In this document: positions 38,184-46,730 of the stretch, piece after piece | How positions within the stretch are numbered: the first letter of the stretch is position 1 | Layout of the letters: each line of letters starts with the position of its first letter | Source: Variovorax sp. ZS18.2.2 | GTDB taxonomy: Bacteria > Pseudomonadota > Gammaproteobacteria > Burkholderiales > Burkholderiaceae_C | Reading direction: 5' to 3' | NCBI RefSeq assembly: GCF_024701975.1 | Contig: NZ_JANLNM010000001.1 | Coordinates: forward strand, 682,001 to 746,000 | Length of the DNA stretch: 64,000 bases | Program-made: the position numbers and the translations under genes | Notes under the pieces: model-generated | Database searches by the model: none | Seen by the model: the letters and a program-made list of their open reading frames with translations, nothing else | Told to the model about the DNA's origin: nothing

Positions 38184-38198
38184 GCCGCCCCCCGCGAA

Positions 38199-38948
38199 TC
38201 ACCAGAGCTTGGCGCAGCTCCCGCTCAACACCACCTCGGCACTCGGGGCCGAAGGCGTCGCCGTGCGCTCGCGCGTGACGACGAGACGCGAGACTTTCGA
38301 CAGCAGTTTCTCGGAGGTGTCGGGCAGTGCCGACACCTGGGTTCCGCTGGCCGGAACCGTGCCGATGGCGAAAGGCACTCCGTCGGCGGGCAGAGCCCAC
38401 AGCACGAGTCGTTCGTCGCTGCCCAATGCGGATGTGAGGGGCGCAGTGCCCAGCACCTTGAGCGTGAGCGTCTTGCCATGCCGCAGCGAGCTCACGAGCA
38501 GCCGGCCCTGGCCCTGTGCATCGGTCAGCACGCCCACATAGCTTTGCGGCAGGCGCTCGCCCGAACGCATCGCGAGCTGGTCGTTTGTGATGAAGAGGCC
38601 GGGCGCGGAAAGGAACAGCGCGCTCGCGGCGATCACGCCGGCCACGACGCCGCCGAACCCGAAGCCCGCGGGACGCAGCCATGCCGGCCAGCGCGAGGTG
38701 GATGCCTTGTGTTGCGCAGCCGGCCGCGTGCGCGCCTCGATCGCGCGCCACAGATTGGCCGAGGGCTGGCGTGCCGGCACCGACAGGGCCAGTTGGCCCA
38801 GCCGCTGCTCCCATTGCGCCACCAGCGCGCGCACGTCGACGCGGTCGCGCTGCAGGCGCTCGAAGCGCCGCCGCGCGCCGCCTTCGAGCGTGCCGAGCAC
38901 ATAGGCCGATGCCAGCGCATCGAGCAACCTGGTATCGGTGTATCTCAT
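38199..38948 (-). CDS. Anti-sigma factor (RskA/anti-sigma-K type)
   Basis: The 249-residue protein has a cytoplasmic N-terminal helical domain (YVLGTLEGGARRRFERL, residues about 16-32, typical for zinc-less anti-sigma domains), one transmembrane helix (about 95-117) and a periplasmic RskA-type beta domain with YVGVLTDAQGQGRLLV and ALPADGVPFAIG. It should hold the adjacent sigma factor at the membrane until a signal releases it. Its ATG overlaps the sigma stop (ATGA), so the two are produced together. Confidence 0.85.
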   Translation of the reverse strand: MRYTDTRLLDALASAYVLGTLEGGARRRFERLQRDRVDVRALVAQWEQRLGQLALSVPARQPSANLWRAIEARTRPAAQHKASTSRWPAWLRPAGFGFGGVVAGVIAASALFLSAPGLFITNDQLAMRSGERLPQSYVGVLTDAQGQGRLLVSSLRHGKTLTLKVLGTAPLTSALGSDERLVLWALPADGVPFAIGTVPASGTQVSALPDTSEKLLSKVSRLVVTRERTATPSAPSAEVVLSGSCAKLW

Positions 38949-39553
38949 GGCGTGACCCCCTGCGCGCTCAGGCAGGCGCGCAGCTTGTCGAGGCCGCGGC
39001 GTATCCACGCCTTGACCGAGCCCAGCGGCGCATTCATCTGCGCGGCCACCTCGGTGTGCGACAGGCCCTGGTAGTAGGCGAGCGCAAGGCTCTGGCGAAA
39101 GCTGCCATCCAGCGCCGCCATGCAGCCCTCGATGCGCAGCGCCTGCATCGCCTGCTCGAAGAGATGCAGTGCGCCGGGCGCGGTGTCGGTGTTCTGGGGT
39201 GCCTCGATGTCGTCCTCGGCGTCGAAGTGCTGCTGCGGCTGCTCGTGCGCGTTGCGCCGCGTGCGCGAACGCAACGCATCGAGCGCCTTGTTGCGCACGA
39301 TCGCGATCAGCCAGGTGATCGGCTGGATCTCCTGCCCGTCGACGCTGGCGCGGTAGCTGCCCGCGTTCTTCCAGATGTTCACGTAGGCCTCTTGCAGCAC
39401 GTCTTCTGCGGCCTGCTCATTGCCCAGCAGGCGAACCGCGACGCCGAACAGGTGCAGGTGCGTACGCTCGTAGATCTGGGCGAAGGCGCTGTGGTCCCCG
39501 CGCGCCGCTCCGGCGATCAGGTCCTGCAGGCTGGTCAGAATATTTCTATCCAT
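38945..39553 (-). CDS. ECF-type RNA polymerase sigma factor
   Basis: The 202-residue protein has the ECF sigma layout: region 2 (HLHLFGVAVRLLGNEQAAEDVLQEAYVNIW split about residues 33-61), a linker rich in acidic residues, and region 4 with a helix-turn-helix (GLSHTEVAAQM and LGSVKAWIRRGLDKLR, about 163-192). The partner anti-sigma overlaps its stop. The start at ATG 39553 is the first Met of the sigma domain. A divergent DUF3455 lipoprotein gene 102 bases away is a plausible target. Confidence 0.88.
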   Translation of the reverse strand: MDRNILTSLQDLIAGAARGDHSAFAQIYERTHLHLFGVAVRLLGNEQAAEDVLQEAYVNIWKNAGSYRASVDGQEIQPITWLIAIVRNKALDALRSRTRRNAHEQPQQHFDAEDDIEAPQNTDTAPGALHLFEQAMQALRIEGCMAALDGSFRQSLALAYYQGLSHTEVAAQMNAPLGSVKAWIRRGLDKLRACLSAQGVTP

Positions 39554-39604
39554 GCGGCGAGTATTGCATCCGTTGCGGCGTGGTTGTCGTTTGTGGAAGG
39601 AGCG

Positions 39605-39623
39605 CCGGGCCACCGTGGCCCGG
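39605..39623. repeat. Perfect 19-bp palindrome between sigma and DUF3455 genes
   Basis: CCGGGCCAC-C-GTGGCCCGG is an exact inverted repeat with a one-base centre. Too tight for an RNA hairpin loop, it fits better as a protein-binding site in the shared promoter region. No regulator is assigned. Confidence 0.4.
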
Positions 39624-39655
39624 GCTTCATCACTCTTCTCGAAAAGGAAAATGCC

Positions 39656-40204
39656 ATGACATCGAACACGCGACGCCTTCCCCTTGTCGCCACTCTCGTG
39701 GGCGCGGCCTTGCTCGCAGCCTGCGCCTCGCCGAGGCCGTCGACCCCGCCCGCTGAACTGCCGGCCGCCATCAAGGCGCCCGACGGCGAGCGCGCCGCCT
39801 TCACTTGGCACGCGGTGGGTGTGCAGATCTACGAATGCCGCGCGGGCGACAAAGGCGCCCTGGCCTGGCAGCTCGTCGCGCCCGAAGCCGAGCTCTACGC
39901 ACCCGGCGGCGAACGCGCCGGAACCCACGGCGCCGGCCCGCACTGGGCCGCGCTCGACGGCAGCAAGACCATCGGCACCCTGAAGGCCCGCGCCAATGGC
40001 CAGCGCGAGGCGGACATTCCCTGGCTGCTGCTCTCGGCCAGGTCGGCGGGCGGCAGCGGCAAGCTGGCCAACGTGACCGGCGTGCAGCGCATCAACACCC
40101 TCGGCGGCAACGCGCCGGCCAAGGGTTGCGAGGTGGCGGCCGACAGTGGCAAGCGAATCAGGCAAGGCTACAGCGCCGACTATGTTTTTCTCGTCACCCG
40201 GTAA
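39656..40204 (+). CDS. DUF3455 lipoprotein
   Basis: The 182-residue protein begins with a signal peptide and lipobox LLAAC (Cys near residue 23). The mature part matches DUF3455: GVQIYECRA, WQLVAPEAELY, GPHWAALDGSKTIG, IPWLLLSAR and the C-terminal YSADYVFL. Function is unknown. AAAAGGAAAA precedes the ATG. Such proteins are often found near ECF sigma/anti-sigma pairs, as here, which suggests sigma-controlled expression in the envelope. Confidence 0.83.
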   Translation: MTSNTRRLPLVATLVGAALLAACASPRPSTPPAELPAAIKAPDGERAAFTWHAVGVQIYECRAGDKGALAWQLVAPEAELYAPGGERAGTHGAGPHWAALDGSKTIGTLKARANGQREADIPWLLLSARSAGGSGKLANVTGVQRINTLGGNAPAKGCEVAADSGKRIRQGYSADYVFLVTR

Positions 40205-40216
40205 ACCCTGAAAACG

Positions 40217-40244
40217 ACGCTGCGGACCCATGGGCCCGCAGCGT
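40217..40244 (-). terminator. Hairpin terminator after the TPR gene
   Basis: A nine-base stem (ACGCTGCGG with CCGCAGCGT) lies between two convergent genes; on the minus strand it is followed by CGTTTTC. It can serve the minus-strand TPR gene and perhaps the DUF3455 gene. Confidence 0.55.
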
Positions 40245-40264
40245 GGTTCAGGCGACGGTGGCGA

Positions 40265-40759
40265 TCAGCTCTTCTTGCCGCCGCTCGCCTTGAAGGTCTC
40301 GACCGAGGCCTTCAGGTCCTTGTACTCGGGGCAGTTCATGTTGCAGGCCTGGCCCAGCGCGGCAAGACGTTGCTCGGCCTTGGGCAGGTCGCCCATCGAG
40401 ATGTACAGCTCGCCCGAGTATTCGAGCGCGCCGAGGTGCTTGGGGTCGATCTTCAATGCGGCGTCGTAGTACTTCTCCGAAGCCACCCACTTGCCCGCGC
40501 CGGACTTGCGCAGCGTGTAGCCCATGAGGTTGTTCCAGTCGGCGTTGCCCGTGTCGTTGACGCGCTCCAACTCGCTGACGGCGGCGGTCCACTTGCTGTC
40601 GGCGATCAGCGCGCGGGCGGCGGCGAGGTTGCTGGCCGGCGCGGCCTTGGCGGCCGGGGTCATTGGTGCAGGGGCGGGCGTCATGTCCGCGGCGAGTGCG
40701 TGGCCGGCGGCCAGGGCGAAGGTGGCTGCGATGGCGATGCGGGTGAGCATGGTGTTCAT
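40265..40759 (-). CDS. Exported TPR-repeat protein
   Basis: The 164-residue protein starts at ATG 40759 and has a signal peptide ending HALA-A near residue 24. After a Pro/Ala/Met linker it contains about two to three TPR-like helical pairs: NLAAARALIADSKWTAAVSELERV, NLMGYTLRKSGAGKWVASEKYYDAALKIDP (given by its ends) and GALEYSGELYISMGDLPKAEQRL. A late CNMNC pair could form a disulfide. It is a periplasmic protein-interaction module of unknown partner. Confidence 0.75.
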   Translation of the reverse strand: MNTMLTRIAIAATFALAAGHALAADMTPAPAPMTPAAKAAPASNLAAARALIADSKWTAAVSELERVNDTGNADWNNLMGYTLRKSGAGKWVASEKYYDAALKIDPKHLGALEYSGELYISMGDLPKAEQRLAALGQACNMNCPEYKDLKASVETFKASGGKKS

Positions 40760-40877
40760 GGCGAAAGATCCTCTCGAATGGTCGTTGAATGGGTTGGCGG
40801 ACGGTGATGTTTCATCGCCGTCCTGCTTCCACTTACGCCGCGTGTTTCCGAACGGACGCATCTTCGCGGAAAAAAAT

Positions 40878-40900
40878 GAAAAAGCCCTCCGAAGAGGGCC
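40878..40900 (-). terminator. Rho-independent terminator of the ETF-QO gene
   Basis: On the minus strand GCCCTC-TTCG-GAGGGC is followed by TTTTTC, 25 bases after the ETF-QO stop. The UUCG tetraloop makes this a strong terminator. Confidence 0.85.
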
Positions 40901-40924
40901 TTGTTCATCATCGCGCGGGCCTTG

Positions 40925-42622
40925 TCACATGCCCACGTAGTTCGGCCCGCCACCGCCTTCCGGCGTGACCCACACGATGTTCTGCGTCGGGTCCTTGATG
41001 TCGCAGGTCTTGCAGTGCACGCAGTTCTGCGCGTTGATCTGCAGGCGCTGCTTGCCGTCTTCCGTGCCGACGAATTCGTAGACGCCGGCCGGGCAGTAGC
41101 GGCTCTCGGGGCCGGCGAACTTCTCGAGGTTGATGTTGACCGGCACCGTCGCGTCCTTGAGCGTCAGGTGGGCCGGTTGCTGCTCTTCATGGTTCGTGTT
41201 GCTGATGAACACGCTGGAGAGCCGGTCGAAGGTGAGCTTGCCGTCCGGCTTCGGGTAGACGATGGGCTTGCACTCGGCCGCGGGCTTGAGGTACTGGTGG
41301 TCGGGCTTGGTGCGGCGCAGCGTCCAGGGGATGTTGCCCTTCAGCAGCCATTGCTCGATGCCGTTCATGAAGGTCGCAACGAGCAGGCCCTTCTTGAACC
41401 AGGCCTTGAAGTTGCGCGCCTTCTTCAGCTCGGCGTGCAGCCAGCTCTTCTCGAATGCGGCCGGGTAGGCGGTGAGCTCGTCGTGCTGGCGGCCTGCCTG
41501 CACGGCATCGAAAGCGGCTTCGGCGGCCAGCATGCCGGTCTTGATCGCGGCGTGGCTGCCCTTGATGCGGCTCACGTTCAGGTAGCCGGCCTCGCAGCCG
41601 ACCAGCGCGCCGCCCGGGAACACCGTCTTGGGCAGCGACTGCAGGCCGCCCGCCGTGATGGCGCGCGCGCCGTAGCCGATGCGCTTGGCCGGCTTGATGC
41701 CCTTGGCCTCGTCGCCTTCGAGGTACCAGCGCACGTTGGGGTGCAGCTTCCAGCGCTGCATTTCCTCGAACGGGCTCAGGTACGGGTTGCTGTAGTCGAG
41801 ACCCGTGATGAAGCCCATCGTGACCTTGTTGTCCTCCATGTGATAGAGGAACGCGCCGCCGTAGGTGTCGCTCTTCATCGGCCAGCCGGCCGTGTGCAGC
41901 ACGAAGCCGGGCTGGTGGCGCTTGGGGTCGATTTCCCACACTTCCTTCACGCCCAGGCCGTAGGTCTGCGGGTCCTTGCCTTCGTCGAGCTTGAACTTGG
42001 CGATCAGCTGGCGGCCCAGGTGGCCGCGCGCGCCTTCGGCGAACACCGTGTACTTGCCCAGCAGCTCCATGCCGAGCTGGAAGTTCTCGGTCGGCTCGCC
42101 GTCCTTGCCGATCCCCATGTTGCCGGTGGCCACGCCGCGCACCGAGCCGTTCTCGTTGTAGAGCACCTCGGCGGCCGGGAAGCCCGGGAAGATCTCCACG
42201 CCCAGGTTCTCGGCCTGCTGCGCGAGCCATTTGGTGAAGGCGCCCAGGCTGATGATGTAGTTGCCGTGGTTCTGGAAGCACGCCGGCAGGAACGCGTTGG
42301 GGGTGCGCAGGCCCGACTTCTCGCCGAGGAACACCATCGCGTCGTCGGTGACGGGCTGGTTCAGCGGGGCGCCCAGTTCCTTCCAGTCGGGCAAGAGCTC
42401 GTTGAGCGCGCGCGGGTCCATGATCGCGCCCGAGAGGATGTGCGCGCCGGGCTCGGAGCCCTTCTCGAGCACCACGACCGAGATTTCCTTTTCGTGCTGG
42501 GCAGCCAGCTGCTTCAGGCGGATCGCGGTCGAGAGGCCGGCCGGGCCGCCACCGACCACGACCACGTCGTATTCCATGGCTTCGCGAGGGCCGAACTGGG
42601 CAAGGATTTCGTCGTGGGTCAT
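40925..42622 (-). CDS. Electron-transfer flavoprotein-ubiquinone oxidoreductase
   Basis: The 565-residue enzyme passes electrons from electron-transfer flavoprotein to ubiquinone in the inner membrane, linking acyl-CoA and amino-acid oxidation to respiration. ATG 42622 is used; 42739 would be upstream DNA. FAD-binding VVVGGGPAGLS is at about residues 19-29; the single 4Fe-4S cluster is bound by a cysteine in RYCPAGVYEF and three in NCVHCKTCDI near the C-terminus. Length matches the bacterial family. A UUCG terminator follows. It is divergent from the SDR operon. Confidence 0.94.
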   Translation of the reverse strand: MTHDEILAQFGPREAMEYDVVVVGGGPAGLSTAIRLKQLAAQHEKEISVVVLEKGSEPGAHILSGAIMDPRALNELLPDWKELGAPLNQPVTDDAMVFLGEKSGLRTPNAFLPACFQNHGNYIISLGAFTKWLAQQAENLGVEIFPGFPAAEVLYNENGSVRGVATGNMGIGKDGEPTENFQLGMELLGKYTVFAEGARGHLGRQLIAKFKLDEGKDPQTYGLGVKEVWEIDPKRHQPGFVLHTAGWPMKSDTYGGAFLYHMEDNKVTMGFITGLDYSNPYLSPFEEMQRWKLHPNVRWYLEGDEAKGIKPAKRIGYGARAITAGGLQSLPKTVFPGGALVGCEAGYLNVSRIKGSHAAIKTGMLAAEAAFDAVQAGRQHDELTAYPAAFEKSWLHAELKKARNFKAWFKKGLLVATFMNGIEQWLLKGNIPWTLRRTKPDHQYLKPAAECKPIVYPKPDGKLTFDRLSSVFISNTNHEEQQPAHLTLKDATVPVNINLEKFAGPESRYCPAGVYEFVGTEDGKQRLQINAQNCVHCKTCDIKDPTQNIVWVTPEGGGGPNYVGM

Positions 42623-42737
42623 GTGGGTGTGGTCGATAATGTTTTGAGGCTCGGACGCTACGAGGGCGCGAAACATTTTAGGGGGAGCGCAATGCGTCAC
42701 CTCCGCGACTCGACAGGACCCACCCAGGACGCTCCCC

Positions 42738-43520
42738 ATGGCTTACAGCATCGATCTTTCGGGCCGCGTGGCCTTCGTCACCGGCGCCTCCAGCGGCCTC
42801 GGCGCCCAGTTCGCGAAAACACTGGCGCGCGCCGGCGCCGCGGTGGTCCTGGCAAGCCGCCGGGTCGAAAAACTCAAGGAGCTGCGCGCCCGCATCGAAG
42901 GCGAGGGCGGCGACGCCCACGTGGTTGAACTCGACGTCACAGACCACGGCAGCATCAAGGCCGCCGTTGCGCGCGCCGAGACCGAGGTCGGCGCTATCGA
43001 CATCCTGGTCAACAACTCCGGCGTGAACGTCCGCCAGCGCCTGCAGGACGTGACGCCCGACGACTACGACTTCATCTTCGACACCAATGTGAAGGGCGCC
43101 TTCTTCGTCGCACAGGAAGTCGGCAAGCGCATGCTGGCGCGCGCCGACGGCTCGGCGCCGGGCACCTACATCGGTGGGCGCATCATCAACATCGCCTCGG
43201 TGGCCGCGCTCAAGGTGGTGCCGAACCTCGCCGCGTACTGCATGAGCAAGTCTGCGGTGGTGCAGATGACCAGGGCCATGGCGCTCGAATGGGGCCGCTT
43301 CGGCATCAACGTGAATGCGCTGTGCCCCGGCTACATCGCCACCGAGCTCAACGAGGATGTCTGGACCACCGAAGCCGGCGCCAAGCTGGTCAGCATGCTG
43401 CCGCGCAAGCGCGTGGGCAAGGCCGAAGACCTCGACGGCCTGATCGTGCTGCTGGCCAGCGGCCAGAGTCATTTCGTGAACGGCGCCGTCATCGCCGCTG
43501 ACGACGGGTTCGCACTCTGA
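42738..43520 (+). CDS. Short-chain dehydrogenase/reductase
   Basis: The 260-residue SDR has the cofactor motif TGASSGLG (about residues 15-22), NNSG near 95, and the catalytic Tyr-x-x-x-Lys as YCMSK (about 169-173) with an upstream Ser in NIASV. It is similar to FabG-like and 3-hydroxyacyl dehydrogenases, so a role in acyl metabolism is plausible. Cofactor preference is not clear from the sequence. Its TGA overlaps the probable start of the EamA gene, which in turn overlaps a thioesterase gene, forming a tight operon divergent from ETF-QO. Confidence 0.87.
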   Translation: MAYSIDLSGRVAFVTGASSGLGAQFAKTLARAGAAVVLASRRVEKLKELRARIEGEGGDAHVVELDVTDHGSIKAAVARAETEVGAIDILVNNSGVNVRQRLQDVTPDDYDFIFDTNVKGAFFVAQEVGKRMLARADGSAPGTYIGGRIINIASVAALKVVPNLAAYCMSKSAVVQMTRAMALEWGRFGINVNALCPGYIATELNEDVWTTEAGAKLVSMLPRKRVGKAEDLDGLIVLLASGQSHFVNGAVIAADDGFAL

Positions 43521-44425
43521 CTCCGCGGGCGTGGGTCGGCATCGCTGCCGGGCTGGCTGCGGGCGCGCTCTGGGGCCTGAGCTTCGTGGCACCGCGCATG
43601 GTGGGGCATTTCGGCATGGTCGACATCACGGCCGCGCGCTATGCGGTGTTCGGTGCCATCTCGGCGCTCGCGGTGTTCGGCCGGCCGGCGGCCGTGCGCT
43701 GGCCCAACGGGCGGCAGGCCCTGGCGGCGCTCGGGCTCAGCGTGCTGGGCTTCAGCGGCTACTACCTGCTGCTGGCCTTCGGCATCGCGGCGGCCGGTAC
43801 CGAGGTGCCCAGCCTCATCATCGGCACGATTCCCGTCTGGATGATGTTGCTCGGCCGGCCCGCGGGGCTGCAGATGCGCGCGCTGCTGCCGGGGCTGCTG
43901 CTCACGGGTGCGGGCATCGCGTTGATGATCTGGGGTGCGTGGTCGGCGCAGCATGGCGCGGGTGGTGGAGCGCGATTCGGCTGGGGCATCGCGCTCGCGC
44001 TGTGTGCGATGGTGAGCTGGACGATCTACGGCCTGCTCAACGCGAAATGGCTGCAGCGCCACACCGAACTCAATGCGACCGACTGGGCCAACTGGCTCGG
44101 CATCGCGACCGGCCTCGGCGCACTGCTGCTGTGGGTGGTGGCGGGCAGCGACATGGCCACGCTGCAGTCGCAGCCCGACGGCATGCTCTTCGTATGGGTC
44201 GCGCTGGCCGGTGGCTTCGGCTCGTCGTGGCTCGCGACCATTCTCTGGAACGTTGCCAGCCAGCGCCTCTCGGCGAGCCTCTGCGGCCAGTTGATCGTGA
44301 GCGAGACACTGTTCGCCTTGCTCTATTCCTTCGTCTGGGACGGCCGGTGGCCAGAGGCCTCCGAATGGGTGGCTGCGCTGCTGTTCGTGCTGGGCATCCT
44401 CGCATCCATCAAGGCCCACCGATGA
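43517..44425 (+). CDS. EamA/DMT-family transporter with a probable CTG start
   Basis: The protein is a two-repeat EamA permease. The only ATG or GTG usable in frame is GTG 43586, which would delete the first half of helix 1. The codons before it encode WVGIAAGLAAGALWGLSF, a normal first EamA helix, and the frame is closed by a TGA at 43499-43501. The only plausible start is CTG 43517, which overlaps the SDR stop as CTGA, matching the ATGA overlap at the other junction of this operon. From CTG the protein has 302 residues. The substrate is unknown. Confidence 0.72.
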   Translation: MTPRAWVGIAAGLAAGALWGLSFVAPRMVGHFGMVDITAARYAVFGAISALAVFGRPAAVRWPNGRQALAALGLSVLGFSGYYLLLAFGIAAAGTEVPSLIIGTIPVWMMLLGRPAGLQMRALLPGLLLTGAGIALMIWGAWSAQHGAGGGARFGWGIALALCAMVSWTIYGLLNAKWLQRHTELNATDWANWLGIATGLGALLLWVVAGSDMATLQSQPDGMLFVWVALAGGFGSSWLATILWNVASQRLSASLCGQLIVSETLFALLYSFVWDGRWPEASEWVAALLFVLGILASIKAHR

Positions 44426-44844
44426 GAATCGAAATCCCCGAAAAGAAGAAGCTCGTGTACGAGATGTCGATCCCCATCCGCTGGGGCGACATGGACGCCA
44501 TGGGCCACCTGAACAACGCCACCTACTTCCGCTACCTCGAAACCGCGCGCATCGACTGGATGCGCTCCATCGGCTTCGAACCCGAGCCGGGCGGCGAGGG
44601 CATGGTGATCGTCAATGCCTTCTGCAACTTCTACCGGCAGATCGAATACCCGGGCAACGTGCTGCTGAAGATGTACGTGAGCGACCCAGGGCGCACGACC
44701 TTCGAGAGCTGGGGCACGATGGCAAGGGAGGAGGCGCCCGATGTGATCTGCGCGGCGGGCGGGGCGACGACGATCTGGGTGGATTTTCCGAAGCAGAAGG
44801 CGTTGGCGTTGCCGGAGTGGCTGCGTACGCTGGTGAGCGAATAG
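44422..44844 (+). CDS. Acyl-CoA thioesterase (4HBT, hotdog fold)
   Basis: The 140-residue protein is a single hotdog domain of the 4-hydroxybenzoyl-CoA thioesterase/YbgC type, with the signature RWGDMDAMGHLNNATYFRYLE (about residues 19-39; the Asp in GDMDAMGH is the catalytic residue) followed by EYPGNVLLKMYV. It hydrolyses an acyl-CoA. Its ATG overlaps the EamA stop (ATGA). Grouping with an SDR and a transporter suggests handling of an acyl or hydroxy-acid compound. Confidence 0.88.
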   Translation: MRIEIPEKKKLVYEMSIPIRWGDMDAMGHLNNATYFRYLETARIDWMRSIGFEPEPGGEGMVIVNAFCNFYRQIEYPGNVLLKMYVSDPGRTTFESWGTMAREEAPDVICAAGGATTIWVDFPKQKALALPEWLRTLVSE

Positions 44845-44887
44845 GGCCGCGCCGGCGCATCGCGCTGGCCGAGGCCCGTGCAACACG

Positions 44888-45187
44888 TTATTTCGGCGTG
44901 CCTCCGGGTTGAGGAAGATCGTGGGGCTTCGCTTCGCGCGCATCGGCCCGGCGCTGCCCTGCGGTTTCCGTCTTGCTGGCCGCCGGCACGGCCGAGCCTT
45001 CGCCGCGTGCGGTGCTGCCGTCCTTGATGCGCACGGCGCCGGCCTGCTTGTTCTTTTTCCTGGCTTCCGCAGCGGCTTGCGGCTTGCTGTCGAAATCGGC
45101 TTCGGCCTCGGCGCTGTGGCTGTGCGGCTGCGCGAAGGCGGTGGAGAAAAATGCGATGGTGCCCAGGGCAAGCAGGGTTCGTTTCAC
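44888..45187 (-). CDS. Small exported protein, Lys/Ala-rich
   Basis: A GTG at 45187 with an AAAGGA ribosome site encodes 99 residues. The signal peptide ends TAFA-Q near residue 20; the mature part is low-complexity, charged (EARKKNKQ, TAGQRRADAREAK) and lacks cysteines, probably disordered in the periplasm. I recognise no family. It is convergent with the thioesterase gene. Confidence 0.6.
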   Translation of the reverse strand: MKRTLLALGTIAFFSTAFAQPHSHSAEAEADFDSKPQAAAEARKKNKQAGAVRIKDGSTARGEGSAVPAASKTETAGQRRADAREAKPHDLPQPGGTPK

Positions 45188-45352
45188 GAGAAGGTCCTTT
45201 CTGTTGTGATGGCGGGTGAAGCGGTGGTTCGCCGTCGAACGACGATCACACCGCGAACCAGACTCTAGAAAGGCAAGTTGCTCGCGAGCTAACGCGGCGA
45301 TTACCGTTGTGTCATTCGCATGCAGGGACGAAAAAACGGGGGGCAGACCGCC

Positions 45353-46708
45353 TCAGGCTGGCCGCAACACAATCCGCGCCTCGAACCCTTGGGTCGCACC
45401 TGTCGGCGGTGACGCCAACTCCAGCTTCGCGTTGTGCTTCTCGACGATCGTGCCCACGATCGACAGCCCCAGTCCATAACCCGCACGGTCCGAGCCGTGC
45501 CGCACATGGCGTTGTTGCAGCGTCTTCAATTGCGCCGCATTCACGCCGGCGCCGAAGTCCCTCACCACCAGCGTGCACGGCGCCGCCACTTCGATCACCA
45601 CGCGCCCGCCACCGCTGTAGCGCAGCGCGTTCTCGACAAGGTTGCGCAGCGCGATCGCCAGCGCGTCGACATCGCCGAAGGCCACCGGCGCCGCGCTGTC
45701 GGGCACCTTGAGCTTCAGGCGTTCGTTGTTCAACGGGTCTTGCCAGAATTCCTGCGCCACGGTGCCCGCGAGCTGGACCAGGTCGACCCGCGCGCGCGTG
45801 AGCGACGCGCCCGATTCGGCGCGCGACAGTTGCAGCAGCTTCTCGGTGCGATGGCTCAGCATCTGCAGCGCCTGGAGCGCGCCCTGCACATCGTCGCGCT
45901 TGAGGTCATGGTCGAGCGCGGTCTGCAAGCGAAGGCGCGCGGCGGCCAGCGGCGTGCGCAACTCGTGGGCCGCATTGGCGGCGAGCGCACGCTCCACGTC
46001 GAGCGACTGCGACAACCGCTCCAGCAGACTGTTGACATGGTCGCCCACCGAACGCAGCTCCTGCGGTAACCCCGGCAGCGTGATCGGCCGCAGGTCGGCG
46101 CCGCTGCGCTTCTCGATTTCGCCCGCGAGCTGCTGCAGCACCCGCAACTCGGTGCGCGCCACGTTGCGCAGCACCAGCGCGAGCAAGGGCAGCACCGCGC
46201 CGAGCGGAATGATCAGGCCGAACAGCGTGCGGTTCAGCGCGCGGCGGCGCTCGTTGAGCGGGTCGGCCACCTGGAAGTAGAGACCGAGCGTCGGATGCCG
46301 CACGGTGTAGATGCGCCAGGTCGGGTTGTTGGCGAAGCCGGCGGCGAGCGGAACATCGAAGGTATCGGCGGGCGTCTCGGCCGAACGCAGCAGCACGTGC
46401 TCGTGCATGTCGACCACCTGGTACATCACCGCGTCTTCGGCGAACAGCTGCTTGGGCGCGACCAGCGGCATGGCAGGACGTGCATCGCCCTTGTGCTGCA
46501 GCTTGTCGAGCTCCTGCACGGCCATGTCGAACATGCGGTGCGATACCTCGACCAGTTCGTTGTCGAAGTTGTGGTTGATCTCGCGGTCCACATACCAGAC
46601 GACAGCGAACACGCACAGCAGCCACACGCCGCCGACCCACAGGATGAGGGTGCGCGTGAGGCGTCCGGCCAGCGAGTCGCGACCGTTCAAGGGCAGGGCG
46701 GTGCTCAT
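45353..46708 (-). CDS. Sensor histidine kinase (QseC/PmrB-like)
   Basis: The 451-residue kinase has two transmembrane helices (about residues 20-40 and 161-181) enclosing a roughly 120-residue periplasmic sensor, then a HAMP-like linker, the dimerisation box with phospho-acceptor His248 (AHELRTPLAA), an N-box NLVENALRYSGGG and G-box GYGLGLSIV. It is the partner of the response regulator 22 bases upstream in the same transcript. Architecture and the divergent lipid-A genes make a PmrB/QseC-like envelope sensor likely; the ligand is not known. ATG 46708 is chosen because earlier codons repeat regulator-like sequence. Confidence 0.88.
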   Translation of the reverse strand: MSTALPLNGRDSLAGRLTRTLILWVGGVWLLCVFAVVWYVDREINHNFDNELVEVSHRMFDMAVQELDKLQHKGDARPAMPLVAPKQLFAEDAVMYQVVDMHEHVLLRSAETPADTFDVPLAAGFANNPTWRIYTVRHPTLGLYFQVADPLNERRRALNRTLFGLIIPLGAVLPLLALVLRNVARTELRVLQQLAGEIEKRSGADLRPITLPGLPQELRSVGDHVNSLLERLSQSLDVERALAANAAHELRTPLAAARLRLQTALDHDLKRDDVQGALQALQMLSHRTEKLLQLSRAESGASLTRARVDLVQLAGTVAQEFWQDPLNNERLKLKVPDSAAPVAFGDVDALAIALRNLVENALRYSGGGRVVIEVAAPCTLVVRDFGAGVNAAQLKTLQQRHVRHGSDRAGYGLGLSIVGTIVEKHNAKLELASPPTGATQGFEARIVLRPA

Positions 46709-46730
46709 GGGTGCACCCTTGGCGCTTTGC

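Noticed and set aside
42682..42737. GGGGAGCG and CGCTCCCC inverted repeat just before the SDR start
   Set aside because: Eight bases at 40-base separation in GC-rich DNA can arise by chance, and the ribosome site is not clearly sequestered.
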